Assembly: GCF_900537075.1 (NCBI RefSeq)
Contig: NZ_UNRA01000001.1
Location: 1,450,191-1,514,190, forward strand
Origin: Tropicibacter sp. Alg240-R139
GTDB taxonomy: Bacteria; Pseudomonadota; Alphaproteobacteria; Rhodobacterales; Rhodobacteraceae
Length of the DNA stretch: 64,000 nucleotides
Direction: 5' to 3'
Below, in pieces: positions 9,556 through 18,515 of this stretch. The stretch's first letter is position 1, and the number at the start of each line of letters is the position of its first letter. The notes under the pieces are model-generated. The model was not told where the DNA came from and ran no database searches. It worked only from the letters and a program-made list of their open reading frames with translations. A program made the position numbers and the translations under genes.

Positions 9556-10296
9556 CTAAATCCCCAGTCGTTTTGAATAGAGGCGATCATAGTGCGGCTT
9601 CATCCGCCGATGCACCCGCCGCACCCGCTCGGGTGTATTCTCCAGATCCACATATTTGCGTTTCTGCGGTGTAAGCCCTGTCGACTTTGCCAAGTTTGCA
9701 TGGAACGAGCCGCCATCCCACCAGCTGTGCGCTGACGGATCACCTCCGGGCTCCCAGCTCAACGCATCGGGCAGGAACGGAATATCCACCGCCTCGCAAA
9801 ACATCCGCGTCAAGCGGTGAGGATCTTCGAGCAGGTCGTCGCTGTCGATCACCGGCGGCGCTGTACCGTTCAGGGCGGAGATCAGGTCAAAGAGCGCGCG
9901 TTGTTCGGGAAATCCGACCTCCAGCTCATCAAAATCTGGCCATTTGTTGAACATCGAGGTGATGGTTTTGGCCGGATCGCGGATCAAGAACGCATGTGTG
10001 AAATGCGACAGGAACTCGACGTCCCACATGTGGTTGATGTAATGAGGGAAATCCTTGATGAACACCGGGCTTTGGCCCGCCCGCGCCTGGATGTCGTCCC
10101 ACACGGTTTCGAGCGTCAGACCAGGCGTGGTCTTTTCCCCCTCTTTGTAGCGCGGCCAAAGCGGGTCTTCACCCTGATACCAAGCCTCGCCAAAGGGTTC
10201 GTGCAGGCAATCCAGATCCCCGCGCTGGCGCATCATCCATTCAAATGCGGTCGAGGTGGACCGGGGCACCGCCCACAGGGCAACAATCTTGTGCAT
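9556..10296 (-). CDS. Sulfotransferase family protein
   Basis: 246-residue PAPS-dependent sulfotransferase-fold protein. The 5'-phosphosulfate loop is at the N-terminus (WAVPRSTSTAFEWMM, residues about 8-22), and the 3'-phosphate region is FLIRDPAKTITSMFNK in mid-protein. The ATG start is supported by AAAGGG five bases upstream; a GTG two codons earlier overlaps the previous stop. It is second in a two-gene unit with the racemase-family enzyme. The acceptor is unknown; bacterial members of this type sulfate small alcohols or lipids, and some act as uncharacterised transferases. Confidence 0.85.
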   Translation of the reverse strand: MHKIVALWAVPRSTSTAFEWMMRQRGDLDCLHEPFGEAWYQGEDPLWPRYKEGEKTTPGLTLETVWDDIQARAGQSPVFIKDFPHYINHMWDVEFLSHFTHAFLIRDPAKTITSMFNKWPDFDELEVGFPEQRALFDLISALNGTAPPVIDSDDLLEDPHRLTRMFCEAVDIPFLPDALSWEPGGDPSAHSWWDGGSFHANLAKSTGLTPQKRKYVDLENTPERVRRVHRRMKPHYDRLYSKRLGI

Positions 10297-10298
10297 GA

Positions 10299-11135
10299 TC
10301 ACCCTTTCAGCGACGACAACAGGCGGCCTTGTTGTGTTTCGGGGGCTAGTCCCAGCGTTTTGAACACCCGCCAGTAGAGTGCAATGTCGTTGCCGACGAT
10401 CGGCTTGCCCAACCGTTCTTCGAGGGCGGCGTCATAGTGCACCGGGCGTTGCGCAATCCCGTCTGAGGCGCGGCGATAATTGCTCATGCCATTGATCAGA
10501 TAGGCATCCACCTCGGGCGCCTGTTCGGCGGTGTAATCGAACGATTTCCAGATCAGATCCTCGTCAAAACACCAAATACAGTCATCAACCTCTGCCTGCG
10601 AGGCGAACCAGCCCTGATCATAGAAATTCCCGGCCCAGACCACGTCAAAGCCCGCTTCGCGCAGGAACCCCACGGTGCCCTGATACCAGCTGGAGGGATG
10701 ATAGCAGGCGTTCAACGCCACCTTTTCCACGTTCAGCTCGCGCAGCGCCTCGACCATGGCATAACCGGCCATATGGAACGGCGTCTCGTATTTATCCGAC
10801 AACATCTCGCAATGCTGGCGGATGCCTTCGACCCCCAACCCGCTGGCATGCACCCAGTTCGAGCCCACCTGCCCGCAGACGTCCGCACCATTGTTGGCCA
10901 TGCATTCCATGAACTCCTCAAGCAGACCAAAGTTCTTCCTTCGCTGATCCAACCGATGTTCATAGTCCGGCACATGCAGCATCCGCCCATGCACCCCAAC
11001 GCTGCGCGGCGCCATGCGCAGGAAATCGGATGGCGCTGCGTCGAAATCATGGGGCGGGCAAGTAAACCCAACCTGTTGGGGGAACAGTTTGACCTTGGTG
11101 TCGCGCCACTTGGACGGTTTTTGATATTGGTTCAT
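10299..11135 (-). CDS. Asp/Glu racemase superfamily enzyme (maleate isomerase/arylmalonate decarboxylase-like)
   Basis: 278-residue cytoplasmic protein. Two cysteines sit in the places expected for the pair of catalytic Cys in this fold: GADVCGQVGSNW in the first half and VALNACYHPSSWYQG in the second, with YLINGMSNYR and KPIVGNDIALYWRVFKTLGL toward the end. The start is the ATG giving MNQYQKPSKWRD; 18 further codons upstream run into the promoter gap. It is first in the operon with the sulfotransferase and divergent from a LysR gene 102 bp away. Reaction assignment beyond the superfamily is not possible. Confidence 0.75.
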   Translation of the reverse strand: MNQYQKPSKWRDTKVKLFPQQVGFTCPPHDFDAAPSDFLRMAPRSVGVHGRMLHVPDYEHRLDQRRKNFGLLEEFMECMANNGADVCGQVGSNWVHASGLGVEGIRQHCEMLSDKYETPFHMAGYAMVEALRELNVEKVALNACYHPSSWYQGTVGFLREAGFDVVWAGNFYDQGWFASQAEVDDCIWCFDEDLIWKSFDYTAEQAPEVDAYLINGMSNYRRASDGIAQRPVHYDAALEERLGKPIVGNDIALYWRVFKTLGLAPETQQGRLLSSLKG

Positions 11136-11223
11136 GAGGGGCTGCTTTGGGCTGTTGCATTCAGTTGCCTCGATGCTGTCGCAAAGCACTCGGCAAATCC
11201 ATTGCTTTCACCGAACACCATCA

Positions 11224-11239
11224 ATATCAATTTTGATAT
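11224..11239. promoter_or_regulatory. Candidate LysR operator overlapping the regulator start
   Basis: Perfect 7-bp inverted repeat ATATCAA-TT-TTGATAT ending inside the ATG of the LysR gene, within the 102-bp divergent region shared with the racemase-family gene. LysR proteins commonly bind AT-rich dyads between divergent genes and repress themselves. The assignment is by position and symmetry only. Confidence 0.5.
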
Positions 11240-12137
11240 GACCAACCGGCGATACTCCCTCCCTTCGACCCCTGCTCTGATCGCGTTCGAAGCCGTGGCC
11301 CGACGCAGGGGGTTTGCGCGCGCGGCCGAAGAACTCAACACGTCGCAACCCGCGATCAGCCGACATATCAGGAACCTTGAAATCCGCTTTGGCATCCGGT
11401 TGTTCCATCGTGACGGGAACGACATCCGTCTGACCCCGGCAGGCGAGGGCTTCTATACATCGACCTTGCAGGCGCTGGATGGGTTGCAACAGGCAGTAGA
11501 CACAGTGTCCAGGACAGCACCAGAAGTGACCTTGGCCAGCTCGCACGCGGTGTCGCATCTGTTATTGATGCCGCGCTACCGCGATCTGCGGCGCGCCTTG
11601 GGACAAGGGGTCGAACTGCGGTTTTTGACGGCAGAATATCACCTGATCGGCGCGGCCATCGAAACCGGTGCCGATATCGTCTTTGAATACGCCCGCACCC
11701 CACCCCACCGCGACCACGTGTTGATCTGTCGCGAAGAGGTTAAACCCGTCGGCACGCCCGAGGTAATCGCTCAGGCGGTCGCGGCCTTGGATGGGCAAGC
11801 CGAACCGCCGGGCGTGTTGGAGTTGCAGCAAAAGAACCTTGGCTGGACCACCTGGGCCAAGTGGAGAACGGCGCACCCGCAGGCCATGAACTGGACCGAA
11901 TGTGATGCCCACGACAACTATGTCTACGTGCTGGAAATGGCCGCCTCGGGCGCGGGGCTGGCTTTGGGTTGGCGCGGATTTGTCGGCGGCTATCTGGAAC
12001 GCGGAACGTTGGTCGGGCTGCCCGTTGACTGGTTTTCAACCGACGTCGGGATCTATGCCCGCCTGACCCGCAATGGAGAACGAAACGACAAAGCGCGGGC
12101 CTGCCTTGATGCGCTGAACACCCTGTCAGACACTTAA
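11238..12137 (+). CDS. LysR family transcriptional regulator
   Basis: 299 residues. The N-terminal winged helix-turn-helix is clear (STPALIAFEAVARRRGFARA, then LNTSQPAISRHIRNLE), followed by a periplasmic-binding-protein-like effector domain. The C-terminal style (GRTA-type WTTWAKWRTAHPQ, YVYVLEMAASGAGLALGWRG) resembles GcvA-like LysR proteins. The start MTNRRYSLPS was chosen because the longer frame runs through the divergent promoter and the opposite gene. It probably controls the racemase-family/sulfotransferase pair. Confidence 0.92.
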   Translation: MTNRRYSLPSTPALIAFEAVARRRGFARAAEELNTSQPAISRHIRNLEIRFGIRLFHRDGNDIRLTPAGEGFYTSTLQALDGLQQAVDTVSRTAPEVTLASSHAVSHLLLMPRYRDLRRALGQGVELRFLTAEYHLIGAAIETGADIVFEYARTPPHRDHVLICREEVKPVGTPEVIAQAVAALDGQAEPPGVLELQQKNLGWTTWAKWRTAHPQAMNWTECDAHDNYVYVLEMAASGAGLALGWRGFVGGYLERGTLVGLPVDWFSTDVGIYARLTRNGERNDKARACLDALNTLSDT

Positions 12138-12170
12138 AAGCCGCAAGGGCATGCGCCCCTGCGGCTTTTA
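12135..12170. terminator. Bidirectional terminator hairpin
   Basis: TAAAAGCCGC (12135-12144) pairs with GCGGCTTTTA (12161-12170), with further GGGC/GCCC pairing inside. It overlaps the LysR stop and faces the convergent BCCT gene, with A/T-rich flanks on both strands. Confidence 0.85.
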
Positions 12171-12209
12171 CGTTGTCAGGGCCGCCCTAGCTGAGCGGCC
12201 CCGTTCATT

Positions 12210-14030
12210 TTATTCTGCGGCTTCTGCCACGCCCGCTTTTTCACGATGGCTGTCACGGTAAAGCGCTTTGGCCAAAGCCACGCACATCAGCCCCATGACC
12301 ATGGTGAATGGCAACGCGCCAATGATCATGGCATTGCGCAACGCATCCATCGGATTGTTTTCGCCTGCCGCCAAGATCAACGCGCCGATCACAGCGGTCA
12401 AGATCAGCCCCCATACAATCTTGTGCTTGTTGCCAACCTCTTGGTCGCCACCCGACATGATCGTGTTCATCACCAGGATGCCCGAGTCTGCCGAAGTAAC
12501 CAGGAAGGTCATGATAAGAACCACACACATGATGGTCAGACCGGACAGCAGCCCGCCGTCGATCATCTGGCTAAGTGTCACAAACAGCTTGGCGGTGTTG
12601 GACGCGCCGACAATTGCGCCATCTGCGCCACCGGTCAGTTCCAGATCAATGGCCGTGCCGCCCAGGATGGTCATCCAGGCAAAACAAACCATCGCCGGTG
12701 CGAACACGCAACCGATGATGAACTCACGCACAGTGCGACCCTTGGAGATACGTGCCAGGAACAGACCAACAAAGGGCGAGAACGCAATCCACCAGGCCCA
12801 GTAGAAGGTTGTCCAACCTGCCTGCCAGCCAAACTGACGTGCGGGTTCACCAGCAGCGTAGGCTGCGTTCAGGACATTTTCGGGCAGCGCAGCAGCGTCG
12901 CCTTCCAGACCGGATTTGAACCCTGCAAACGATCCCCAAGCATTGGTTGCGCCACCACGCAAGGCGTCGGCAAACGGGGCTGCTTCATTTGGCAAACCAG
13001 CCGCAAATTCAGCCGCCGACTGCGGACCAAAGGCACCAAAGCTAAGCGAGATGAAATGTAGCACATAGTCCACAAATGCGGTCGCATAAGTGGTCATCGC
13101 AAACGCGAACGATCCGAATACAACAAAGGTGAACAGCAGGATCAGCGACAGAACCAGGTTCAGGTTCGACAGGTATTTCACCCCACGGCCAACACCCGAT
13201 ACAGCCGATATGATCGATAGTCCCATGATGACCACAAGACCTGCCAGCAGGCCAACAGTGCCCGGTGCAGGCGCATCACCTGTCATATCCATCATCCAAT
13301 CCATTCCGGTGATCGCATAGACCCCGTCAATGAACTGCGAGACGCCAAAACCGATGGTTACCGACACACCAAGAATGGTGGCCACAACGCCCAGGACGTC
13401 AACCACATGCCCCAGAAAGCCGTTCATCATCTTGCCGAACAACGGCGTCAAAGCGGTGCGGATGGTTAGCGGCATGTTGCGGGTATAGGCGTAGTACGCC
13501 AGCGACAGACCTGTCACCACGTAGATTGACCAAGCGTGGAAACCATAATGCAAGAATGTGTAACGATAGCCCGACTGCAACGAGCCTTCGGAATTAGGCG
13601 CAACCTCTTGCGCGATGACGACCGGGTTTGACCCCCAGAGGCCCAGAGGCTCGGCTGTGGCGAAAACCATCAGACCCACACCCAGACCGGCTCCAAACAT
13701 CATCGAAAACCATGAAAAGTTCGAGAACTCGGGCGCTTCACCCGGTGTGCCCATGATTTTCTTACCGGTTCCTGGCAACAACGCTACCACAAACAGGAAA
13801 AAGGCAAACAGGCCCACAATCACGATGTAGAACCCGTTAAAAGTTTCCAAAAGGCGACCGTTCAGACTGCCAAGTACACCATTGGCGTTGGCAGGCCAGA
13901 CAAGGGCCCAGATCACAAGTGCGACCATGATGGATTTACTGAGCAAAGCGATTTCAACGCTATGCCCCTCGTAGAACCCACCCGAAGATCGCTTGATCTC
14001 CAGATCGGTGAAGGGTTGCTTGATTGACAT
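12210..14030 (-). CDS. BCCT family betaine/carnitine/choline-type transporter
   Basis: 606-residue, about 12-helix secondary transporter. The family core is evident: WTTFYWAWWIAFSPFVGLFL followed by ARISKGRTVREFI, plus ATAEPLGLWGSNPV and LHYGFHAWSIYV near the front. It takes up quaternary ammonium or related zwitterions, coupled to Na+ or H+. The start has GAGGAAA nine bases upstream; the seven codons before it lack support. It is the last gene of the six-gene operon led by the aldehyde dehydrogenase, so it is likely a nutrient importer for that pathway rather than an osmoprotection carrier. Confidence 0.95.
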   Translation of the reverse strand: MSIKQPFTDLEIKRSSGGFYEGHSVEIALLSKSIMVALVIWALVWPANANGVLGSLNGRLLETFNGFYIVIVGLFAFFLFVVALLPGTGKKIMGTPGEAPEFSNFSWFSMMFGAGLGVGLMVFATAEPLGLWGSNPVVIAQEVAPNSEGSLQSGYRYTFLHYGFHAWSIYVVTGLSLAYYAYTRNMPLTIRTALTPLFGKMMNGFLGHVVDVLGVVATILGVSVTIGFGVSQFIDGVYAITGMDWMMDMTGDAPAPGTVGLLAGLVVIMGLSIISAVSGVGRGVKYLSNLNLVLSLILLFTFVVFGSFAFAMTTYATAFVDYVLHFISLSFGAFGPQSAAEFAAGLPNEAAPFADALRGGATNAWGSFAGFKSGLEGDAAALPENVLNAAYAAGEPARQFGWQAGWTTFYWAWWIAFSPFVGLFLARISKGRTVREFIIGCVFAPAMVCFAWMTILGGTAIDLELTGGADGAIVGASNTAKLFVTLSQMIDGGLLSGLTIMCVVLIMTFLVTSADSGILVMNTIMSGGDQEVGNKHKIVWGLILTAVIGALILAAGENNPMDALRNAMIIGALPFTMVMGLMCVALAKALYRDSHREKAGVAEAAE

Positions 14031-14059
14031 GTGTTTCCTCCCTGTTCGCACGTGTCCCT

Positions 14060-14111
14060 GGTTCGGATTGAGAGATTTATTTTGACTGCGACGCTCCGAA
14101 CCGGACGTCGC
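14060..14111 (-). other. Overlapping inverted repeats between Ldh2 and BCCT genes
   Basis: GGTTCGGA (14060-14067) can pair with TCCGAACC (14095-14102), while GCGACG (14088-14093) can pair with CGTCGC (14106-14111). The second hairpin's loop contains one arm of the first, so the two are mutually exclusive. This could act as an intercistronic attenuator or be incidental. Confidence 0.4.
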
Positions 14112-14121
14112 GGTCTTGGAC

Positions 14122-15132
14122 TTAGGTCAAGATGGCTTCGATTTTCTCCAAGGTCGCCACACTGACCGCTACACCGTTTGACTGCGCGGCCAGCCGCTTG
14201 GACCGGCGGCCATCACCGGGCAAATGTGCGCCGGACTGGTCCCTGATCACTTGAACGAGACCGGCAATACCGGTCGCAAAAGCGTCACCCGCGGTGGCCT
14301 GAGGGTCGATTGCAATAAACATCTGGCCCGTTTTCGGCGGTCCGCCCGCCGTTCCCGAGAATGGCGAAGCATTCACACCAAGGGTCGCGCCGGTCAGTGC
14401 GGCGGCTAAAACCTCGGTCAAAATCGCGACACCAACGCCCTTGTATCCCCCCGACGGCGCCATTGAACCCTTGAGGCCAACGTTGGGATCGGTTGTTGGG
14501 TTGCCTTCTGCATCCAGCGCCCAACCTACGGGGATCGCTTTGCCTTCACGCGCGTGTTTCATGACCTCGCTTTTGGCGATGGTGCTGGCGCTTTGGTCGA
14601 TAAGAAGCGCGGGCTGGCCGTCAGTTCCGGGAACCGCTATCGAAAACGGATTGGTGCCAACAACCGGCTTTGATCCGCCTGATGGCGCGATGGATGCAGG
14701 CGCGTTGGTGAACCCAAGCCCTACAAGCCCTTCCTGTGCCAGACGCCAGGTGTGATAGCCCAGAACCCCGCAGTTATAGCTGTTGCGGATGGCAAGCGCG
14801 GCGATGCCCTGTTCACGCGCGGCAGGGATCAATGCGTCGAAACCTGCGTCGATTGCAGCATGGGCAAAACCAGTGGCCGCATCAACATTCACCACGCCCG
14901 GTTTTGGATTGTAGATAACTGGGGTCGCTGCGCCGTCCACTTTGCCGCACTGAACATGCTCGCAATAGATCGGGATATAGGCCAACCCATGGCTTGCCAC
15001 CCCGTCAGCCTCAGTTGCCGCAGTGGCCACAGCCAAAGGGCGTGCGTTGGCCTCGGACGTGCCCGCAGCCACAAGGGCACGGAACGACAGGTCTTCAATT
15101 TCGGCGAGGGTAAGCGTACGTGTCTCGATCAT
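14122..15132 (-). CDS. Malate/L-lactate dehydrogenase (Ldh2) family oxidoreductase
   Basis: 336-residue NAD(P)H-dependent enzyme of the Ldh2 family, which includes ureidoglycolate, sulfolactate and pyrroline/piperideine-2-carboxylate oxidoreductases. Visible markers: EADGVASHGLAYIPIYCEHV near the front, GFTNAPASIAPSGGSKPVVG, TNPFSIAVPG, and GYKGVGVAILTEVLAAALTG. The start MIETRTLTLAEIED was chosen over a long unsupported extension that runs into the upstream gene. The family suggests oxidoreduction of a 2-hydroxy acid or cyclic imine within the BCCT operon. Confidence 0.9.
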   Translation of the reverse strand: MIETRTLTLAEIEDLSFRALVAAGTSEANARPLAVATAATEADGVASHGLAYIPIYCEHVQCGKVDGAATPVIYNPKPGVVNVDAATGFAHAAIDAGFDALIPAAREQGIAALAIRNSYNCGVLGYHTWRLAQEGLVGLGFTNAPASIAPSGGSKPVVGTNPFSIAVPGTDGQPALLIDQSASTIAKSEVMKHAREGKAIPVGWALDAEGNPTTDPNVGLKGSMAPSGGYKGVGVAILTEVLAAALTGATLGVNASPFSGTAGGPPKTGQMFIAIDPQATAGDAFATGIAGLVQVIRDQSGAHLPGDGRRSKRLAAQSNGVAVSVATLEKIEAILT

Positions 15133-15146
15133 GATACGGCCTTTTG

Positions 15147-15767
15147 TCAGTCGTTGTCGGAAAGTCCGGCACCGGCACCCAGAAGTCGGGATTCTTCGGT
15201 GGCGGGCGCATAGGTCTTGTGTGCAAAGCGGTTGAGCGTATCCCAATCAACCGCGTTTGGTCTCGCGCGGGTTTGGCGGGGCGATGAAGCAGGTAAAGTT
15301 CCGCTGATCTGGATCGTTACAGTTTCTGCAATCTCGGACCATTGCGATGGCATGGAGAGGATTTGACCGTCGGTCACAGCAACATCTCCGTCACACTCCA
15401 CCGTAACTACAACCTCCAGCCGTCGTGCGGCCAGTGCAGCAAAGGGCACCAAGACAACCGGTGCAGCGACTTGGACCATTTCAATGGGCTGCTCATTCAG
15501 CAGATGCGCGCAGTCCGAAAGCAGACAGCCCGTGCGAAACGGGCACAGAACCCCCTTGGCGGCCCAAACGCCGTTGATTGCCGCAAGGGCCAATCGCGTC
15601 TCGCTCTCACTGGACAACAGCCGTGCAAGCTGTCCTACGCCATCAATGTCATGGGCACACAGCCAACGCGTGGCTTTTGCCGCATCTTCTGCCAAACCCC
15701 ATGCATATCCTGCTCCGCGTGTTGCGCGTTTGGCGGTCGCTTCGACCTCATTCAGGGAATAGCTCAT
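15147..15767 (-). CDS. DUF3726-like uncharacterised protein
   Basis: 206-residue predicted soluble protein. The start MSYSLNEVEATAKRATRGAG overlaps the upstream stop by ATGA. The N-terminal helix (VEATAKRATRGAGYAWGLAE, DAAKATRWL) and a Cys pair region (CPFRTGCLLSDCAHLL) stand out. The resemblance to DUF3726 is from memory and has not been checked. It sits in the middle of the ALDH-to-BCCT operon, so a role as accessory or subunit of that pathway is likely, but no activity can be given. Confidence 0.75.
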   Translation of the reverse strand: MSYSLNEVEATAKRATRGAGYAWGLAEDAAKATRWLCAHDIDGVGQLARLLSSESETRLALAAINGVWAAKGVLCPFRTGCLLSDCAHLLNEQPIEMVQVAAPVVLVPFAALAARRLEVVVTVECDGDVAVTDGQILSMPSQWSEIAETVTIQISGTLPASSPRQTRARPNAVDWDTLNRFAHKTYAPATEESRLLGAGAGLSDND

Positions 15768-17449
15768 GCCGTGCCCTCCTGCGGATAGACCCAAAGATCT
15801 GCGGTCTCGGTCGTCAGATCCTCGGGGTATGGCGCGCCTGCGTACATGCAAATCCGCACCCAACGGTCCGAGCGCGGGTCAAAATGCGTGGCCCCAAAGA
15901 ACGACAGCTTGGCCCGAAGCATATCTATCGGCAGGACCTGAGCGCTGATTGTGTTGTCGCGGATTTCCCCATACGGCGCCACGCGGCTCATCTGAGCGCG
16001 CCGGACCGTGTGGCGGTGTTCGGGATGGTCAAGCAGGAATTCGACCACTGTGCCTTGTCGCCCATTCAGTGCCCGATGGGTCAATGCTGCATCCCGCGCC
16101 GGAGCAAGGGGTTGCTCGTATTCGGCAATGGGTTCGTCAAAACGTTCCCCCATGCGCGGTTCCAGCTTTTCCTCGGACACATACCAGGCGCGCGCGCAGT
16201 TCTCGGGCGCGTCCCAGTCCAGATCCAATGCCCACCCAAAGCTTTCTTCGAGCAGCCCCCGCAAGTCTGCTAAATCCATCGACCCGTCGATGGCAAAAGC
16301 CGAACCGTTGCTGTCAGACATACAGGACGTCAACCCGTCGACAAGATTGGCATAAGGCTCCAGGATCAGTGAGGCGACCAACTCCTGTCCCTCTTCGCTT
16401 AACGCACCAGCAGCCCAGTTCATCAAACGATCCCAAGGGTAATCGTTGATCAGATCATCCGCCCCGACATGAGCGGTAAGCGTCGACAGATCGTCCTTTA
16501 AAGCCGCCAGATTCTTGACCTGGATCGGATGTTCCGACCGCCAACGATCAACCGAAACCTCGCTTCGGCGCAGCAACTTACGAAATCGTTGCACATCATC
16601 TTCGGTCGCCTCGGCCACGGACCGCACGCGCGCAATGGCCTCTTCACGCACCATGATCCAATTATTGAACAAAACAGGATGGTTGACGATGAAAGGGGCC
16701 ATGCCCAGTCCGGTCGAATTACCAATCCCCAATCGTCTTGCAAGGCTGGGGTCCAACGGCACGGCATGATCGCCGCCCTTGGCACGGGCCATGTGTTGAA
16801 CCAGATCGCGGACAAAAGTGCGGGTCAGGAACACCGACAGCATTTCAGCTTGAAAAGGGGCCTGAACTTCGGGTCGATCAGCGATCTTTTCGCGATCCGC
16901 CGCGCCAAACTTACCCGATCCGTAAACAGCTGTGGTCCGCATAAGATAGCCGACCATGTCGATCTGCTCGAAATCCGGCTGCAGTCCAGCCGCCAGACGA
17001 TCCACCACATGCGCCCACAACCGCACCGAGCGGTTGGCGCGGGACAACGACAATTCGCTCTCGCTCACCCGGCCCGCTTCTTGAAGGGGAACGTTCTGCG
17101 ACAGTCGTTCGATATCGTCTTCGCTCGGAATCCCATCAAACAGCGCAAAAGTCGCGTCCCAGGCTTCGGCAATTACCCGGTCCGAGCGCATCTCGGGCGG
17201 CAGGTCATGGGCAAAAGCCACAAGCGAATAGGTCCGCTCTGGTCCCTTTGCAGAATAAACCGCGCATCCCACCCCATTGTCATCGACCCGAAAAACCGGG
17301 CGCGCAAAGCTCCAGTTTTCTTGTGCCATACGGCGGGTCAGTTGCCGCATGAAGCTCAGGCGGCATTGATGCAGCGACCCCAGCCGCGACAGGCGCATCA
17401 CTGTCGCTGGGTCCCGCCGGGGGATGGTCGTCTGCGCGGTTGTGTCCAT
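15764..17449 (-). CDS. Unrecognised 561-residue operon protein
   Basis: No domain recognised. A soluble, acidic protein without signal peptide or membrane helix. Notable segments are LHQCRLSFMRQLTRRMAQEN near the front, GIGNSTGLGMAPFIVNHPVL in the centre (a glycine-rich loop that could bind a ligand), and HRTVRRAQMSRVAPYGEIRD near the end. It starts 5 bp after the dipeptidase stop and overlaps the following gene by 4 bp, so it is strictly co-translated with both. Its size and central place suggest an enzyme of the pathway. Confidence 0.8.
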   Translation of the reverse strand: MDTTAQTTIPRRDPATVMRLSRLGSLHQCRLSFMRQLTRRMAQENWSFARPVFRVDDNGVGCAVYSAKGPERTYSLVAFAHDLPPEMRSDRVIAEAWDATFALFDGIPSEDDIERLSQNVPLQEAGRVSESELSLSRANRSVRLWAHVVDRLAAGLQPDFEQIDMVGYLMRTTAVYGSGKFGAADREKIADRPEVQAPFQAEMLSVFLTRTFVRDLVQHMARAKGGDHAVPLDPSLARRLGIGNSTGLGMAPFIVNHPVLFNNWIMVREEAIARVRSVAEATEDDVQRFRKLLRRSEVSVDRWRSEHPIQVKNLAALKDDLSTLTAHVGADDLINDYPWDRLMNWAAGALSEEGQELVASLILEPYANLVDGLTSCMSDSNGSAFAIDGSMDLADLRGLLEESFGWALDLDWDAPENCARAWYVSEEKLEPRMGERFDEPIAEYEQPLAPARDAALTHRALNGRQGTVVEFLLDHPEHRHTVRRAQMSRVAPYGEIRDNTISAQVLPIDMLRAKLSFFGATHFDPRSDRWVRICMYAGAPYPEDLTTETADLWVYPQEGTA

Positions 17450-17454
17450 CAGCG

Positions 17455-18438
17455 TTATCCTTGTGGTGTAAAGTTCTCGGCAAAAAACCGGTACCAGTTC
17501 CCGCCCATGATCCCGTCGATTTCATCCGCGCTCAGGCCGGTCGCGCGCAGCCCCTGCCGGATGTTGCCAAAGTGGCGGTTGTCTTCGAACCAGCCTGGCA
17601 TTGGGGGAAACCCTGGATTGCTGGCCGATCCTTCGCCATAGTCGATTTCCTTGGTCCACCGACCAACCCGCATCCATTCCACGATACTGTCGGGTTGATC
17701 CTGACACAGATCAGTGCCGATCCCCAAATGTTCGGCCCCGTACTTTTCAGCCGTCCGCGCGATCATTTCGCAAAAGCTTTCGAGCGTGCAGTCCGATTTG
17801 TCCCTCAGGTGATGAGGGTATACCGAAAACCCAAACATCCCGCCGTTTTCCGTCACAGCGCGAATGACACTTTCGCGCTTATTGCGAAGCGCGGGCTGCC
17901 ATTCATGCGGATTGGCGTGGGTGATGGCGATAGGACGTTCGGAAATCTCCGCCGCTTGAATCGTCGAGCGATCCGCCGAATGGCTCATGTCCACGACCAG
18001 ACCCACACGGTTCATTTCCTTGATGACCTGCTTGCCCATCCGGGTGATGCCGGGGTCTTCATCCTCATAACAGCCCGTCGCGAGCAGCGATTGGTTGTTG
18101 TACGTCAGCTGCATGAAGCGCGCGCCGAGCGTATGCAGGATTTCCACCAGGCCGATGTCATCCTCGATTGGGCTTGGATTCTGGAAGCCGAAGAAGACAG
18201 CCGTGCGTCCGGTTTCGCGGGCTTTGTCGATGTCGCTGGCCCATTGGCCTTTCATGATCAGATCGGGGTATTGCTCGAACCAGCGGTTCCACTTTTCGAA
18301 ATTCAGAACCGTTTCGCGAAAGTTCTCGTGGTACGAGATGGTGACGTGGATGGCGTCCACGCCACCTTCGCGCAATTGGCGAAAGATCTTTTCCGACCAG
18401 TTCACATATTGCAGGCCGTCGATCAGGTAGGCAGTCAT
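17455..18438 (-). CDS. M19-type membrane dipeptidase-like protein
   Basis: 327-residue TIM-barrel protein of the renal dipeptidase family. Family segments seen: LGARFMQLTYNNQSLLATGC, NRVGLVVDMSHSADRST, PIAITHANPHEW, and HLGIGTDLCQDQ. The N-terminal metal motif, normally DGHxD, reads LIDGLQYVNW, so the His and Asp ligands are absent. Similar non-canonical members occur beside dimethylglycine demethylase genes in pseudomonads. It may therefore be a one-metal or different hydrolase. It lies 77 bp after the ALDH gene and 5 bp before the 561-residue protein gene. Confidence 0.85.
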   Translation of the reverse strand: MTAYLIDGLQYVNWSEKIFRQLREGGVDAIHVTISYHENFRETVLNFEKWNRWFEQYPDLIMKGQWASDIDKARETGRTAVFFGFQNPSPIEDDIGLVEILHTLGARFMQLTYNNQSLLATGCYEDEDPGITRMGKQVIKEMNRVGLVVDMSHSADRSTIQAAEISERPIAITHANPHEWQPALRNKRESVIRAVTENGGMFGFSVYPHHLRDKSDCTLESFCEMIARTAEKYGAEHLGIGTDLCQDQPDSIVEWMRVGRWTKEIDYGEGSASNPGFPPMPGWFEDNRHFGNIRQGLRATGLSADEIDGIMGGNWYRFFAENFTPQG

Positions 18439-18475
18439 TTCAGTCTTCCTTGCAGATCAAAACAGTCAGGTCGTG

Positions 18476-18504
18476 CCGGGCGGCACGGCGATCGGCACGC
18501 CCGG
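18476..18504 (-). other. Intercistronic inverted repeat between ALDH and dipeptidase genes
   Basis: CCGGGCG (18476-18482) and CGCCCGG (18498-18504) in the 77-bp gap; a second, partly overlapping GGCAC/GTGCC pairing is also possible. It may modulate expression of the downstream genes relative to ALDH. Confidence 0.4.
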
Positions 18505-18515
18505 AAAATCATCCA

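Noticed and set aside
16529-17641. 370-residue plus-strand frame across the 561-residue protein and dipeptidase genes
   Set aside because: It crosses two tightly coupled genes on the other strand and has no recognisable protein features.
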